From an uncultured Oscillospiraceae bacterium (GTDB taxonomy: Bacteria; Bacillota; Clostridia; Oscillospirales; Oscillospiraceae): DNA of 64,000 bases. Under the pieces are notes generated by a model. That model did no database searches. It was given only the letters and a program-made list of their open reading frames with translations, and was not told where the DNA came from. The stretch's first letter is position 1, and every line of letters starts with the position of its first letter. The position numbers and the translations under genes were made by a program. This document shows positions 8,734-14,670 of this stretch, one piece after another. Location of the stretch: positions 5,952 through 69,951 of the forward strand of contig CAKTNW010000008.1 in the NCBI GenBank assembly GCA_934589145.1. Reading direction: 5' to 3'.

Positions 8734-9936
8734 ATGGACAAGCTTGCCAGACAAGTGGATATTCACCATGCCGTGATGCAGGGCAGCTATTTTGCCGGAT
8801 TCTCCGCCATATGGGGCTTCGGGCCGGTGCTGCTGCTGTACCATGGGCTGAGCAACAGCACGCTGGGCGTGATCACGTCCCTGGCGCTGGTGCTGCCGCT
8901 GCTGATCCAGCCGGCGCTGGCCTCCCTGTCGGACGCCGATCCCCGGTGGACCAGCCGCCGCCTGGCGCTGGTGCTGTCGCTGATCACGTTGGCGGCGGCG
9001 GTGGCCATGACGCTGCTGCCGGGGCAGAAAGCCGTGCAGGTGGTCAGCTACGCCGTCATCGGCGTCATGCTGGTGTGTACGGCGCCCTTCTTCAACAGTA
9101 TGGTGATGGAGTACCATCTGCGGGGCGTCAACATCAACTACGGCATTGGCCGGGGCACCGGCTCCACCACCTATGCCATCGTGGCGCTGGTGATGGGCTT
9201 TGTGCTGGAGCGCCGCAGTCCTACGGTGATCCTGCCGGTGCTGCTGGCGGCGCTGGCGGTGCAGATCGCCGCCGTCTGGAGCTTCCGCTATCCGCTGCCG
9301 CCCGCGCCTGCGGCCCAGGAGGGTGAGCCGCCCCAGGTGCTGGGGGTGTGGGGCCTGCTGCGGAAGTATCCGGCCTTTTCCGTGATGCTGGTGGGCTGCG
9401 CCCTGCTGCAGGGCGGCCACAACGCCTGCAATACCTATATGATCCACATCGCCAGCAAGGTGGGAGCGGGCGAGGGCCTGATGGGCGTCATCCTGGCGGT
9501 GTCGGCCTTTGCGGAGCTGCCTGCCATGGCGCTGTTTCCCCGGATGCACCGCCGGTTCAGCCTGCGGACGCTGTTCCTGGTGTGCGCCGCCGCCTTCGTG
9601 GGAAAGAACGTGCTGTTTCTGCTGGCCCAGTCGCCGGTGCTGCTGTATCTGGCGGCGGCGCTGCAGTTCTTTGAGTTCGGCATCTTCCTGCCGGCCACGG
9701 TGTATTACGCAGCGGAGACGCTGGACGCGGCCAATCAGGCCAAGGGCCAGGGCCTGATCCATGTATTTTCCAACGGCGTGGGCCCGGCGGTGATGACCGC
9801 CATCGGCGGACGTCTTATTGACCGCGCCGGCATCAACACCATGGTGGCGGCCATGGCCGCCGCGGCGCTGGTGGGCTTTTTCGTGGTGGCGCTGGCCACC
9901 TCGCGGCATTTTGACAAGAGGAGCGTAGAGAAATGA
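8734..9936 (+). CDS. Major facilitator superfamily transporter
   Basis: This 400-residue polytopic membrane protein has about twelve hydrophobic helices. The first-loop pattern ASLSDADPRW and the N-terminal YFAGFSAIWGFGPVLLLYHG suit the MFS. The substrate cannot be inferred. The last four bases overlap the start of the next transporter gene (ATGA), so the two are one transcription unit. Confidence 0.85.
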   Translation: MDKLARQVDIHHAVMQGSYFAGFSAIWGFGPVLLLYHGLSNSTLGVITSLALVLPLLIQPALASLSDADPRWTSRRLALVLSLITLAAAVAMTLLPGQKAVQVVSYAVIGVMLVCTAPFFNSMVMEYHLRGVNINYGIGRGTGSTTYAIVALVMGFVLERRSPTVILPVLLAALAVQIAAVWSFRYPLPPAPAAQEGEPPQVLGVWGLLRKYPAFSVMLVGCALLQGGHNACNTYMIHIASKVGAGEGLMGVILAVSAFAELPAMALFPRMHRRFSLRTLFLVCAAAFVGKNVLFLLAQSPVLLYLAAALQFFEFGIFLPATVYYAAETLDAANQAKGQGLIHVFSNGVGPAVMTAIGGRLIDRAGINTMVAAMAAAALVGFFVVALATSRHFDKRSVEK

Positions 9937-10859
9937 TCCATTCCTTTTTGACAGTGGGCCAGCAGGTGCTGATCCTGTTTGCCCTGATGGCGGTGGGCTT
10001 CGTGCTGGGCAAGGTCAAGCTGATGGACGACCGGGGCAGCCTGGCCATGACGAACCTGGTGATGTACGCGGTGTCCCCCGCCATGATGGTGGTGGCCTTC
10101 CAGCGGGAGAAGGACACGGCGGATCTGCACAACTTCCTGATGTGCCTGCTGCTGGCGGTGGCCGTCCACGCCTTCAGCATCCTGCTGGCCCGGGTGTTGA
10201 TCCGGGGCAGGGACAGCACCGCCGGTATCCTGCAGTTCGGCGCGGTGTTCTCCAACTGCGGCTTCATGGGCTATCCCCTGATGCTGGCCATGCTGGGCAG
10301 CATCGGCGTGTTCTACGGCTCGGCCTATGTGGTGGTGTTCACAGTGCTGACGTGGACGGTGGGCATCTATATGGTCACCCACGACGCGGGAAAGCTCAGC
10401 TGGAAGCACATCCTGCTGAACCCCGGCGTGCTCAGTGTGGTGGTGGCCATGGTGCTGTATCTGCTGTCGGTGCGCCTGCCGGAGATCGTCATGACGCCAC
10501 TGAACTATCTGGCCAACATGAACACCCCCCTGCCCACCATCGTGGTGGGCTATCAGCTCAGCCACGCCAACTTCAGCCAGGCATTTTCCGACAAGCGCTC
10601 CTGGACAGCGCTGGCGCTGCGCCTGGCAGTGTTCCCGCTGCTGACCATCGCGCTGTGCTATGCCCTGCGGGTGGACAGCGCCGTGACGCTGGTGACGGTG
10701 ATCGCCGCCAGTACGCCGCCCGCCGCGCTGCTGAGTATGTTCGCCCAGAAATTCGGCAGCGACACCCGTCTGGCCTCCAGCGTGGTGTCGGTGTTCACGG
10801 CCATCTCCGTGCTGACCATTCCGCCGGTGGTGGGCCTGGCCCAATACCTGATGGGCTGA
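9933..10859 (+). CDS. AEC-family (auxin efflux carrier-like) transporter
   Basis: The 308-residue protein has about ten membrane segments. Typical AEC features are LFALMAVGFVLGKVKLMDD at the start, the NLVMYAVSPAMM core, NCGFMGYPL, and ASTPPAALLSMFAQKFGSD near the end. Members export or exchange small organic acids; the substrate here is unknown. It is translationally coupled to the MFS gene upstream. No terminator was seen directly after it; the unusual non-coding region 10860-11309 begins here. Confidence 0.85.
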   Translation: MIHSFLTVGQQVLILFALMAVGFVLGKVKLMDDRGSLAMTNLVMYAVSPAMMVVAFQREKDTADLHNFLMCLLLAVAVHAFSILLARVLIRGRDSTAGILQFGAVFSNCGFMGYPLMLAMLGSIGVFYGSAYVVVFTVLTWTVGIYMVTHDAGKLSWKHILLNPGVLSVVVAMVLYLLSVRLPEIVMTPLNYLANMNTPLPTIVVGYQLSHANFSQAFSDKRSWTALALRLAVFPLLTIALCYALRVDSAVTLVTVIAASTPPAALLSMFAQKFGSDTRLASSVVSVFTAISVLTIPPVVGLAQYLMG

Positions 10860-10900
10860 CGGCCTGTGTGCGTAAGGGAGAAATTTGAAATGACGGCGAA

Positions 10901-10928
10901 AATGCGCGCTCATTATATTATGTAAACA
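10901..10928. other. dif-like (XerC/XerD) site
   Basis: The left half is AATGCGCGCTC, the centre ATTATA, and the right half TTATGTAAACA (10918-10928). The right half matches the XerD half of the B. subtilis dif (TTATGTAAACT) at ten of eleven positions as I recall it. The left half shares the TGCGC core of the E. coli XerC half. A perfect XerD-type half, TTATGTAAACT, recurs at 11083-11093. A second AATGCGCGC block with TTATGTA occurs at 11241-11274. Confidence 0.4.
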
Positions 10929-10935
10929 AAATACC

Positions 10936-11054
10936 CGTGGATAACAATGTGTCACCTGTGTTTGCGGGTTTTCCAGAAAGAGGAAAACAGCGTCGAAGCC
11001 CTGTATCCACACAGATGTGCACCGTGTGGAAAAAGCTGTGGAAAGTGTGGATAA
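10936..11054. other. Cluster of five DnaA-box-like sequences
   Basis: Relative to TTATCCACA or its complement TGTGGATAA, there is one perfect box at 11046-11054. Three 8/9 matches lie at 10936-10944, 11003-11011 and 11025-11033, and one 7/9 match at 11037-11045. The rest of the 450-base spacer 10860-11309 holds no credible gene. It also contains an A/T-rich strip (11075-11105) and an 8-bp inverted repeat CGGGAAAT / ATTTCCCG at 11252-11280. Confidence 0.5.
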
Positions 11055-11309
11055 CTCCTTGTAGAAGTTATGGCGTGTAAAATTATGTAAACTCTATGTA
11101 AAGGAAAAAGCCTGTCGAAAAAGGCGGAAAAAGTGCGGCAAAAGGGGAGGATTCCGGGAGAGCGTCGTATTTTCGCACCTTGGTGATTTTGCCGAAGCGG
11201 AGCGAAGTCGGCGGAAAAAAGTAGTTTTTTTGCCGGGAAAAATGCGCGCGGCGGGAAATGATTACATTATGTATTTCCCGACAGCGGCGGGGGGAAAACG
11301 CCGCTGCCG

Positions 11310-11324
11310 GGCAGTGTCCCGGTG
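11310..11324 (+). repeat. Left direct repeat (candidate attL) of the ssDNA element
   Basis: GGCAGTGTCCCGGTG occurs here and again at 14449-14463. The similarity extends leftwards through CTGCC with a single extra G in this copy. CCGGG and CCCGG inside this copy can form a small hairpin with loop CAGTGT. Confidence 0.65.
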
Positions 11325-11490
11325 GGCAAATGTCAAGAAGTTTTTGCAGTATTGACAAAAAATATCAAAGTGGGGGATGAAGATACCACACCGAAAAAGT
11401 CCTGTAAAGGAGCTTTCGCGGCATAAAACCAGTGTGCGCACTGGATTTATTCCACGGTCTCCTTGACAGGGCTTTTGTCGTTGCGTGGAG

Positions 11491-11525
11491 GTGAAGAAAC
11501 ACAGCGCGCCCGCGCTGTGCTTCAC
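11491..11525 (+). other. Two-part hairpin upstream of the 61-residue gene
   Basis: GTGAAG (11491-11496) pairs with CTTCAC (11520-11525), and CACAGCGCG (11500-11508) pairs with CGCGCTGTG (11511-11519). A short T-rich run follows. It could act as an attenuator or as an ssDNA structure signal. Another short hairpin (CCAGTG / CACTGG) lies at 11429-11444. Confidence 0.5.
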
Positions 11526-11553
11526 TCACACTTTATTTTGGGAGGACGATACT

Positions 11554-11739
11554 ATGACGAACCTGAACGATCCACGTTACACGTTCTACAAGGAGCAACT
11601 ACAAGAAAGCACTGATCCATACGCCACGGCTGCCAAATTGATTGTCAACATCGGAAAAAACAAGAAGCGCACGAAAGCCGAAAAATGCAGAGAGTTTGAG
11701 ATGCTTGTGCAGGCATACAAAGATCTTAGTAAAACCTAA
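11554..11739 (+). CDS. Small hydrophilic protein of the ssDNA element
   Basis: This 61-residue protein is predicted soluble and highly charged, with KNKKRTKAEKCREFE in its second half. I do not recognise a family. GGGAGG lies seven bases before the ATG, and a 12-bp hairpin follows the stop. It is forward-oriented at the left end of the element, opposite to rep. Position and size would suit an accessory or regulatory phage protein, but that is inference. Confidence 0.6.
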   Translation: MTNLNDPRYTFYKEQLQESTDPYATAAKLIVNIGKNKKRTKAEKCREFEMLVQAYKDLSKT

Positions 11740-11743
11740 ACAG

Positions 11744-11771
11744 ACAATACCCCGGATGACCGGGGTATTGT
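11744..11771. terminator. Strong hairpin after the 61-residue gene
   Basis: ACAATACCCCGG and its exact complement form a 12-bp stem with a four-base loop. The T-run is poor on both strands, so it may terminate weakly or be a structural element. Confidence 0.6.
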
Positions 11772-11806
11772 TCTACCATGGTAAAATGAAACTACTCCAA
11801 CAACGC

Positions 11807-12169
11807 TTATTGAGGAGGTACAGGGAGATGAAGAAACGGCACAATATGACAGAAACAGAGCGGCATCAGCTGGAAGCCATGCGGCGGAACAAGATACCGG
11901 TGCGGGAGATCGCGCGACAACTGGGATTCTGTGAGCGGACGATCTACTACGAACTGCGGCGGGGCAGCTATATACATACCTGTAAATTTTGGGATGAGGA
12001 ACGCTACTCGGCGCAGAAAGGGCAGCACATGTAAAGCCTGTCCGATAATATATCCGGCTTGACCAGGCGTCCAGTTATCCCAAATAGGATAACCATCGGC
12101 ATAGGCGGACACCGACAAGGAAAGCGCCAAAACCAGAGAAAGGCAAAACGAAAGGAAAAACTTCTTCAT
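11807..12169 (-). pseudogene. Secreted protein start fused to out-of-place sequence
   Basis: The first ~45 residues look real. They comprise a signal peptide (MKKFFLSFCLSLVLALSLSV, cleavage after SAYA) and then DGYPIWDNWTPGQAGYIIGQ, preceded by a strong AGGGAGG. From about residue 46 (~12034) the frame runs antisense through the forward HTH gene and no longer looks like protein. In filamentous phages, a secreted virion protein is expected at this place. I infer a truncated minor-coat-type gene; the family is not recognised. Confidence 0.5.
11828..12034 (+). CDS. IS30-type helix-turn-helix protein, truncated
   Basis: The 68 residues match the N-terminal helix-turn-helix of IS30-family transposases: LTETER-like MTETERHQLEAM, then IPVREIARQLGFCERTIYYELRRG. 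The DDE catalytic part of a transposase is missing, and the frame ends shortly after ERYSAQKGQ, where full proteins continue. A GAGGAGG ribosome site lies about ten bases upstream. It could be a free-standing DNA-binding regulator, but the abrupt end coincides with the place where the reverse-strand secreted protein loses sense, so a recombination junction at ~12035 is more likely. Confidence 0.6.
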   Translation: MKKRHNMTETERHQLEAMRRNKIPVREIARQLGFCERTIYYELRRGSYIHTCKFWDEERYSAQKGQHM

Positions 12170-12170
12170 G

Positions 12171-12198
12171 TTGACACCTCCCTAAAATATGATAAAAT
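12171..12198 (+). promoter_or_regulatory. Promoter of the 39-residue gene
   Basis: TTGACA (12171-12176), a 16-base spacer and TAAAAT (12193-12198) face right. The -35 overlaps the ribosome-site region of the reverse-strand secreted-protein gene, so the two genes are arranged back to back. Confidence 0.55.
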
Positions 12199-12223
12199 AA
12201 AGAAAATCCGAAAGGAGCATAAG

Positions 12224-12343
12224 ATGATTCTATTATATCTTTTGGCACTGATTAAAATTGCGCTTCCCATCTTGATGATCGTATTCCTCATCAAAGGCAT
12301 CAAATACTTGAACAAGAAAAATAACGAAAAGAACAACGATTAA
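12224..12343 (+). CDS. 39-residue single-helix membrane protein
   Basis: The start is MILLYLLALIKIALPILMIV, a membrane helix, followed by a lysine- and asparagine-rich tail. AAAGGAG is placed seven bases before the ATG, and a promoter lies just upstream. Size and topology resemble filamentous-phage coat or assembly peptides, but such features are not diagnostic. It converges on the reverse-strand 37-residue gene; only 16 bases separate the stops. Confidence 0.55.
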   Translation: MILLYLLALIKIALPILMIVFLIKGIKYLNKKNNEKNND

Positions 12344-12347
12344 CCTG

Positions 12348-12363
12348 TATCCCTCGCCGTCAG
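12348..12363. repeat. 16-bp repeat at a convergent gene junction, copy 1
   Basis: TATCCCTCGCCGTCAG is repeated exactly at 12653-12668. Both copies lie between the stop of a forward small frame and the stop of a reverse small gene. Confidence 0.8.
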
Positions 12364-12473
12364 CTATCGAACCGATGAATAATCCATGCGCCGAAATGCC
12401 ACGCCAGCGAAGCGATAAGCACCAGTAAGAAGAAAACTATTGCACCGAATACGGTAGAAAGGGAATTAGACAT
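12360..12473 (-). CDS. 37-residue single-helix membrane protein
   Basis: The frame starts MSNSLSTVFGAIVFFLLVLI and continues with a hydrophobic, aromatic helix ending in IIHRFDS. ACAGGAG is spaced seven bases from the ATG, a convincing ribosome site for so small a gene. One membrane span is predicted. It is part of the reverse-strand series of tiny proteins downstream of rep. The role is unknown; a virion or assembly peptide is a reasonable guess. Confidence 0.55.
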   Translation of the reverse strand: MSNSLSTVFGAIVFFLLVLIASLAWHFGAWIIHRFDS

Positions 12474-12510
12474 AAAAGAACTCCTGTCTGATATTCAAGC
12501 GATATTTGTG

Positions 12511-12648
12511 ATGTTCGGGAACTTCTTCCGACAACTGCTAACGCTAAACAATCCAATAGGCGATGTGAAAGACCTGCTTACCACCGTTTGTATAATCATT
12601 GCAGCAATCGGAGGAACAATAACAGGTACAAAACGCCGCAAACGCTGA
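12511..12648 (+). CDS. Possible 45-residue membrane protein (start uncertain)
   Basis: Forward frame: MFGNFFRQLLTLNNPIGDVK, then a helix around TVCIIIAAIGG and a basic tail TGTKRRKR. The frame stays open upstream to ~12379 (including NTVERELDIKELLSDIQ) but has no standard start there, and the inner ATG has no ribosome site. It may be a decayed gene. The reverse strand is also open here, so the assignment is weak. Confidence 0.3.
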   Translation: MFGNFFRQLLTLNNPIGDVKDLLTTVCIIIAAIGGTITGTKRRKR

Positions 12649-12652
12649 TCTC

Positions 12653-12668
12653 TATCCCTCGCCGTCAG
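12653..12668. repeat. 16-bp repeat at a convergent gene junction, copy 2
   Basis: This is an exact second copy of the repeat at 12348-12363. It lies between the stop of the forward frame (12648) and the stop of the reverse 33-residue gene (12677). Confidence 0.8.
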
Positions 12669-12676
12669 GTGGGGGA

Positions 12677-12778
12677 TTATTCTTTATACCTTTCTGGCAA
12701 CGTCCGCAGTTCCAGAATCTCAATCCAGAGAATACCGAAGATCAGGATTGCGAAGATATCTTGCAAATCGGTACTCAT
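12677..12778 (-). CDS. 33-residue membrane peptide coupled to the gene before it
   Basis: The frame starts MSTDLQDIFAILIFGILWIE and ends in LPERYKE; one short hydrophobic helix. Its ATG overlaps the stop of the 52-residue gene (ATGA at 12775-12778), which argues for real, coupled translation. The family is unknown. Confidence 0.5.
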   Translation of the reverse strand: MSTDLQDIFAILIFGILWIEILELRTLPERYKE

Positions 12779-12933
12779 ACTTCATCCTTTTCCCGCTTCT
12801 TGCCGGGAGCGAATTTCTGAGGGAACAGGGAGCGCAGCACCTTAATGACCACCCACAGCATGGCGGAGCCGATCAGGGCGAAGATGAACAGGAACACCAG
12901 CACAAAGCCGACGTTGATAAGGAATTTGATCAT
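12775..12933 (-). CDS. 52-residue single-helix protein with basic tail
   Basis: The frame starts MIKFLINVGFVLVFLFIFAL, with a second hydrophobic stretch (GSAMLWVVIKVL), and ends in a lysine-rich tail (APGKKREKDEV). A hydrophobic helix with a positively charged cytoplasmic end that could contact ssDNA is typical of filamentous-phage major coat or assembly proteins. It sits two genes downstream of rep and overlaps the next gene by four bases. Identity as coat protein is inference. Confidence 0.55.
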   Translation of the reverse strand: MIKFLINVGFVLVFLFIFALIGSAMLWVVIKVLRSLFPQKFAPGKKREKDEV

Positions 12934-12942
12934 AGAGTTACC

Positions 12943-13125
12943 TCACACTAAATCTTTCAGATAGTTGAACAGGAACCGGCCAGCAGCATACGCAAAGCCG
13001 CCGATGATGCACCATTTGAAATGGTCGAAAAACTTCATGGTCATGTATTTCTTCCTTTTCAGCTTCCACCAGAACCGGCGCAGCTGACGAAACAGGTAAT
13101 TGTAAATTTGAAAGTGCATATTCAC
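12943..13125 (-). CDS. Small basic membrane protein directly after rep
   Basis: The frame opens with GTG at 13125, which overlaps the rep stop (GTGA), and encodes 60 residues. The first half is very basic (RRFWWKLKRKKY) and the second half is a helix (WCIIGGFAYAAGRFLFNYL). An inner ATG at 13044 has a better ribosome site (AAGGAAG) and would give only 33 residues, MTMKFFDHFKWC onward. Which form is made cannot be decided. No family is recognised. Confidence 0.5.
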   Translation of the reverse strand: MNMHFQIYNYLFRQLRRFWWKLKRKKYMTMKFFDHFKWCIIGGFAYAAGRFLFNYLKDLV

Positions 13126-14021
13126 AGATAGCCATCAAGCTTGAGCTGCTCAAAACTCGGCTCAATGGTCATGGGCTGGAAATCAGGATCAGGAGCAACG
13201 GGAAACAAGGGAATCTCATTGGCAGGCTCTGCGCCGTCCCAGAGGTACGGCCATGCCCATTCCTCGCCGTAGACCATGCCGGTCTTGCAGAAGTCATATT
13301 CATTGACGCAAAGCTCATCCAACGGACGCTGATAGAGATACACGTCGCTGGCCTTGGTGGCCTTCTTGAGCGGACGGGAATGGAAGTACAGGTGCTTGCC
13401 TATGTCAAATTCTCGCCGGGAGAGATCCTTGCTGATGTACTTTGTGATGTAGTAGGCCGTTGCTATGGGGTCTCTGATGGGTGCCAGAGAGCAAAAGCCG
13501 AAGGTGTTCATGTAGTCCGGCCAGTTGAGAAAACCGCCGTCTATAAGACGCTGGGGTGCCGGAGACGTGAAGGGGGATATCACATCATCCGGCAGCCCCG
13601 AAATCAGCCCATGGATATGCCATGCACCATCCTTATGGTGTTCCGGCACAAGCAGCACCTGTATTTGTGACTGGTACTTTTTGCGCTTGTCACGGATAAA
13701 CTGAGATAAGCGGCTCTGGTAGGTGTCCAAATCGAAACGGTCGAACTTGGCACGGTCTATGGTACCGGTGAAAAAGTAGTCCCACGGATTGCACAAGGCG
13801 TATTGCAGCACCATGTTACGGGCACGGCTGAAATTGTTGTCCAGCTTCTTGTCGTTGTGCTGTACGGCCTCGGATTGCCGGAAATAGGCATTGTCAGGAT
13901 CGCGGACACCTTTGAAGGTCACGACCTTGTAAATGCCGTTTCCATATTCGTGGATGCTGTGAACGGGGGATGCAGAATTCGTCATATTGCAGGCACTTCC
14001 CGGAATTCGATATGGTGTCAA
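13122..14021 (-). CDS. HUH-type rolling-circle replication initiator (inovirus Gp2-like)
   Basis: This 299-residue protein carries the three rolling-circle motifs: motif I FFTGTIDRAKFDRF, motif II with two histidines in WHIHGLI (the HUH metal site), and motif III TAYYITKYISKD with the nicking tyrosine and the YxxxK-type lysine. Such enzymes nick the double-strand origin and start single-strand synthesis for filamentous phages and small plasmids. The start shown is TTG with GAGG upstream; an ATG twelve codons later is an alternative. The intergenic hairpin at 14024-14063 just upstream is a candidate origin. Confidence 0.85.
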   Translation of the reverse strand: MTPYRIPGSACNMTNSASPVHSIHEYGNGIYKVVTFKGVRDPDNAYFRQSEAVQHNDKKLDNNFSRARNMVLQYALCNPWDYFFTGTIDRAKFDRFDLDTYQSRLSQFIRDKRKKYQSQIQVLLVPEHHKDGAWHIHGLISGLPDDVISPFTSPAPQRLIDGGFLNWPDYMNTFGFCSLAPIRDPIATAYYITKYISKDLSRREFDIGKHLYFHSRPLKKATKASDVYLYQRPLDELCVNEYDFCKTGMVYGEEWAWPYLWDGAEPANEIPLFPVAPDPDFQPMTIEPSFEQLKLDGYL

Positions 14022-14023
14022 GT

Positions 14024-14063
14024 GCCCTCGTCGGAGCTTTCTACTCCGACCTCTTGAGGGCAG
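14024..14063. other. Nested hairpin upstream of rep (candidate replication origin)
   Basis: The outer arms are TGCCCTC (14024-14030) and GAGGGCA (14057-14063). The inner arms are TCGGAG (14032-14037) and CTCCGA (14045-14050). It lies in the ~100-base gap between the ssDNA-binding-type gene and the initiator, a usual place for a rolling-circle origin. Confidence 0.55.
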
Positions 14064-14118
14064 CTCTGACGGTGCACATCATCACGACGTTCACAGCGAG
14101 AGTTAAGTTTCTTTGTGG

Positions 14119-14358
14119 TTACTTTGTGATCAGGAATACACCGTCACACTTGCCAAAGCGATTGTAGCTGATCTTAACCTCGTCACCCAGTTTGGGAGTA
14201 TAGCCGCAAAAAGCGAGCTTCCGGTCCAGAACATAGACACGATCACAGCTCAGGCCCTCGCCTTTGTCCATAGGCTCAGTGAGAAACAGATTGACACCAG
14301 AAACGGTTTCACCACTGTCACCCTTAAAAGAGCTTTTACGAATACCGATTACCTTCAT
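14119..14358 (-). CDS. Small ssDNA-binding-type protein of the element
   Basis: The 79-residue protein starts at MKVIGIRKSSFKG, with AAAGGAAA upstream. The end, PKLGDEVKISYNRFGKCDGV, resembles small OB-fold-like proteins encoded next to inovirus initiators in Firmicutes. A single-strand binding role like that of phage protein V is plausible from context, not proved by a motif. It is the first gene of the reverse-strand operon, and its leader contains a perfect 14-bp hairpin. Confidence 0.5.
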   Translation of the reverse strand: MKVIGIRKSSFKGDSGETVSGVNLFLTEPMDKGEGLSCDRVYVLDRKLAFCGYTPKLGDEVKISYNRFGKCDGVFLITK

Positions 14359-14385
14359 CGTTGTATTTCCTTTCGATGTATAAAA

Positions 14386-14430
14386 TTTGCAGGGTACAGA
14401 GCTTCCTTTCGGAGGGCTGTACCCTGCAAA
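14386..14430. other. Perfect 14-bp hairpin near the right end of the element
   Basis: TTTGCAGGGTACAG (14386-14399) pairs without mismatch with CTGTACCCTGCAAA (14417-14430) around a 17-base loop. In filamentous phages, a large hairpin serves as the packaging signal; it could also regulate the small gene it precedes. Confidence 0.6.
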
Positions 14431-14448
14431 CATATATTAAAACCTGCC

Positions 14449-14463
14449 GGCAGTGTCCCGGTG
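14449..14463 (+). repeat. Right direct repeat (candidate attR) of the ssDNA element
   Basis: This is an identical copy of the 15 bases at 11310-11324. It ends 11 bases before the -35 box of the tRNA-Thr promoter, so the element inserted upstream of the tRNA gene without damaging it. Confidence 0.65.
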
Positions 14464-14474
14464 AAAAATAGGAG

Positions 14475-14503
14475 TTGACGCGGCGCGGGATTTGTGGTAA
14501 GAT
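14475..14503 (+). promoter_or_regulatory. Promoter of tRNA-Thr
   Basis: TTGACG (14475-14480), a 17-base spacer and TAAGAT (14498-14503), about 60 bases before the tRNA. Confidence 0.7.
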
Positions 14504-14562
14504 ACAAAATGGCTTTTGGGCCGATAAACAGAGTACGGCGAGGAACCGGATCTCATAGAGAC

Positions 14563-14638
14563 GCTTGTGTGGCTCAGCTGGCAGAGCAGCTCACTCGTAA
14601 TGAGCAGGTCGCCGGTTCGAATCCGGCCACAAGCTCCA
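14563..14638 (+). tRNA. tRNA-Thr (anticodon CGU)
   Basis: This is a 76-base cloverleaf with encoded CCA. The acceptor arms are GCTTGTG and CACAAGC. The anticodon stem is GCTCA/TGAGC around the loop CTCGTAA, giving anticodon CGT, which reads ACG. The T-loop is GTTCGAATC. A promoter precedes it and a terminator follows. Confidence 0.95.
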
Positions 14639-14639
14639 G

Positions 14640-14668
14640 ACTCCTCGCGGATACCGCGAGGAGTTTTT
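14640..14668 (+). terminator. Terminator of tRNA-Thr
   Basis: CTCCTCGCGG pairs with CCGCGAGGAG around ATAC-type loop bases and is followed by five T. Its right arm contains GAGGAG, which also serves as the only ribosome site for the next gene. Confidence 0.85.
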
Positions 14669-14670
14669 CT

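Larger units (their letters stand above)
11310..14463. mobile_element. Integrated inovirus-like ssDNA element (degraded or minimal)
   Basis: About 3.15 kb is bounded by identical 15-base direct repeats. It carries, mostly on the reverse strand, an HUH rolling-circle initiator, a small ssDNA-binding-type protein and a series of 33-60 residue single-helix proteins like filamentous-phage coat or assembly proteins. It also has a secreted-protein start and, on the forward strand, a small conserved-looking gene and an IS30-type HTH gene. Base composition is clearly more A/T-rich than the chromosome around it. The Zot/pI morphogenesis ATPase expected of an active inovirus is absent, and a junction near 12035 breaks two genes. 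It is therefore either a remnant or a satellite. Confidence 0.7.

Noticed and set aside
10860..11309. Chromosomal replication origin
   Set aside because: DnaA boxes are present, but no dnaA, dnaN, rpmH or gyr genes lie nearby and gene direction does not switch here, so I keep only the box cluster as an observation.
11828..12034. Active IS30 element
   Set aside because: Only the HTH part is present; there is no DDE domain and no terminal inverted repeats were seen.
14563..14638. tRNA-Thr 3' end as attachment site of the ssDNA element
   Set aside because: The element lies 5' of the tRNA gene and the direct repeats are outside it. No tRNA 3'-end duplication was found.
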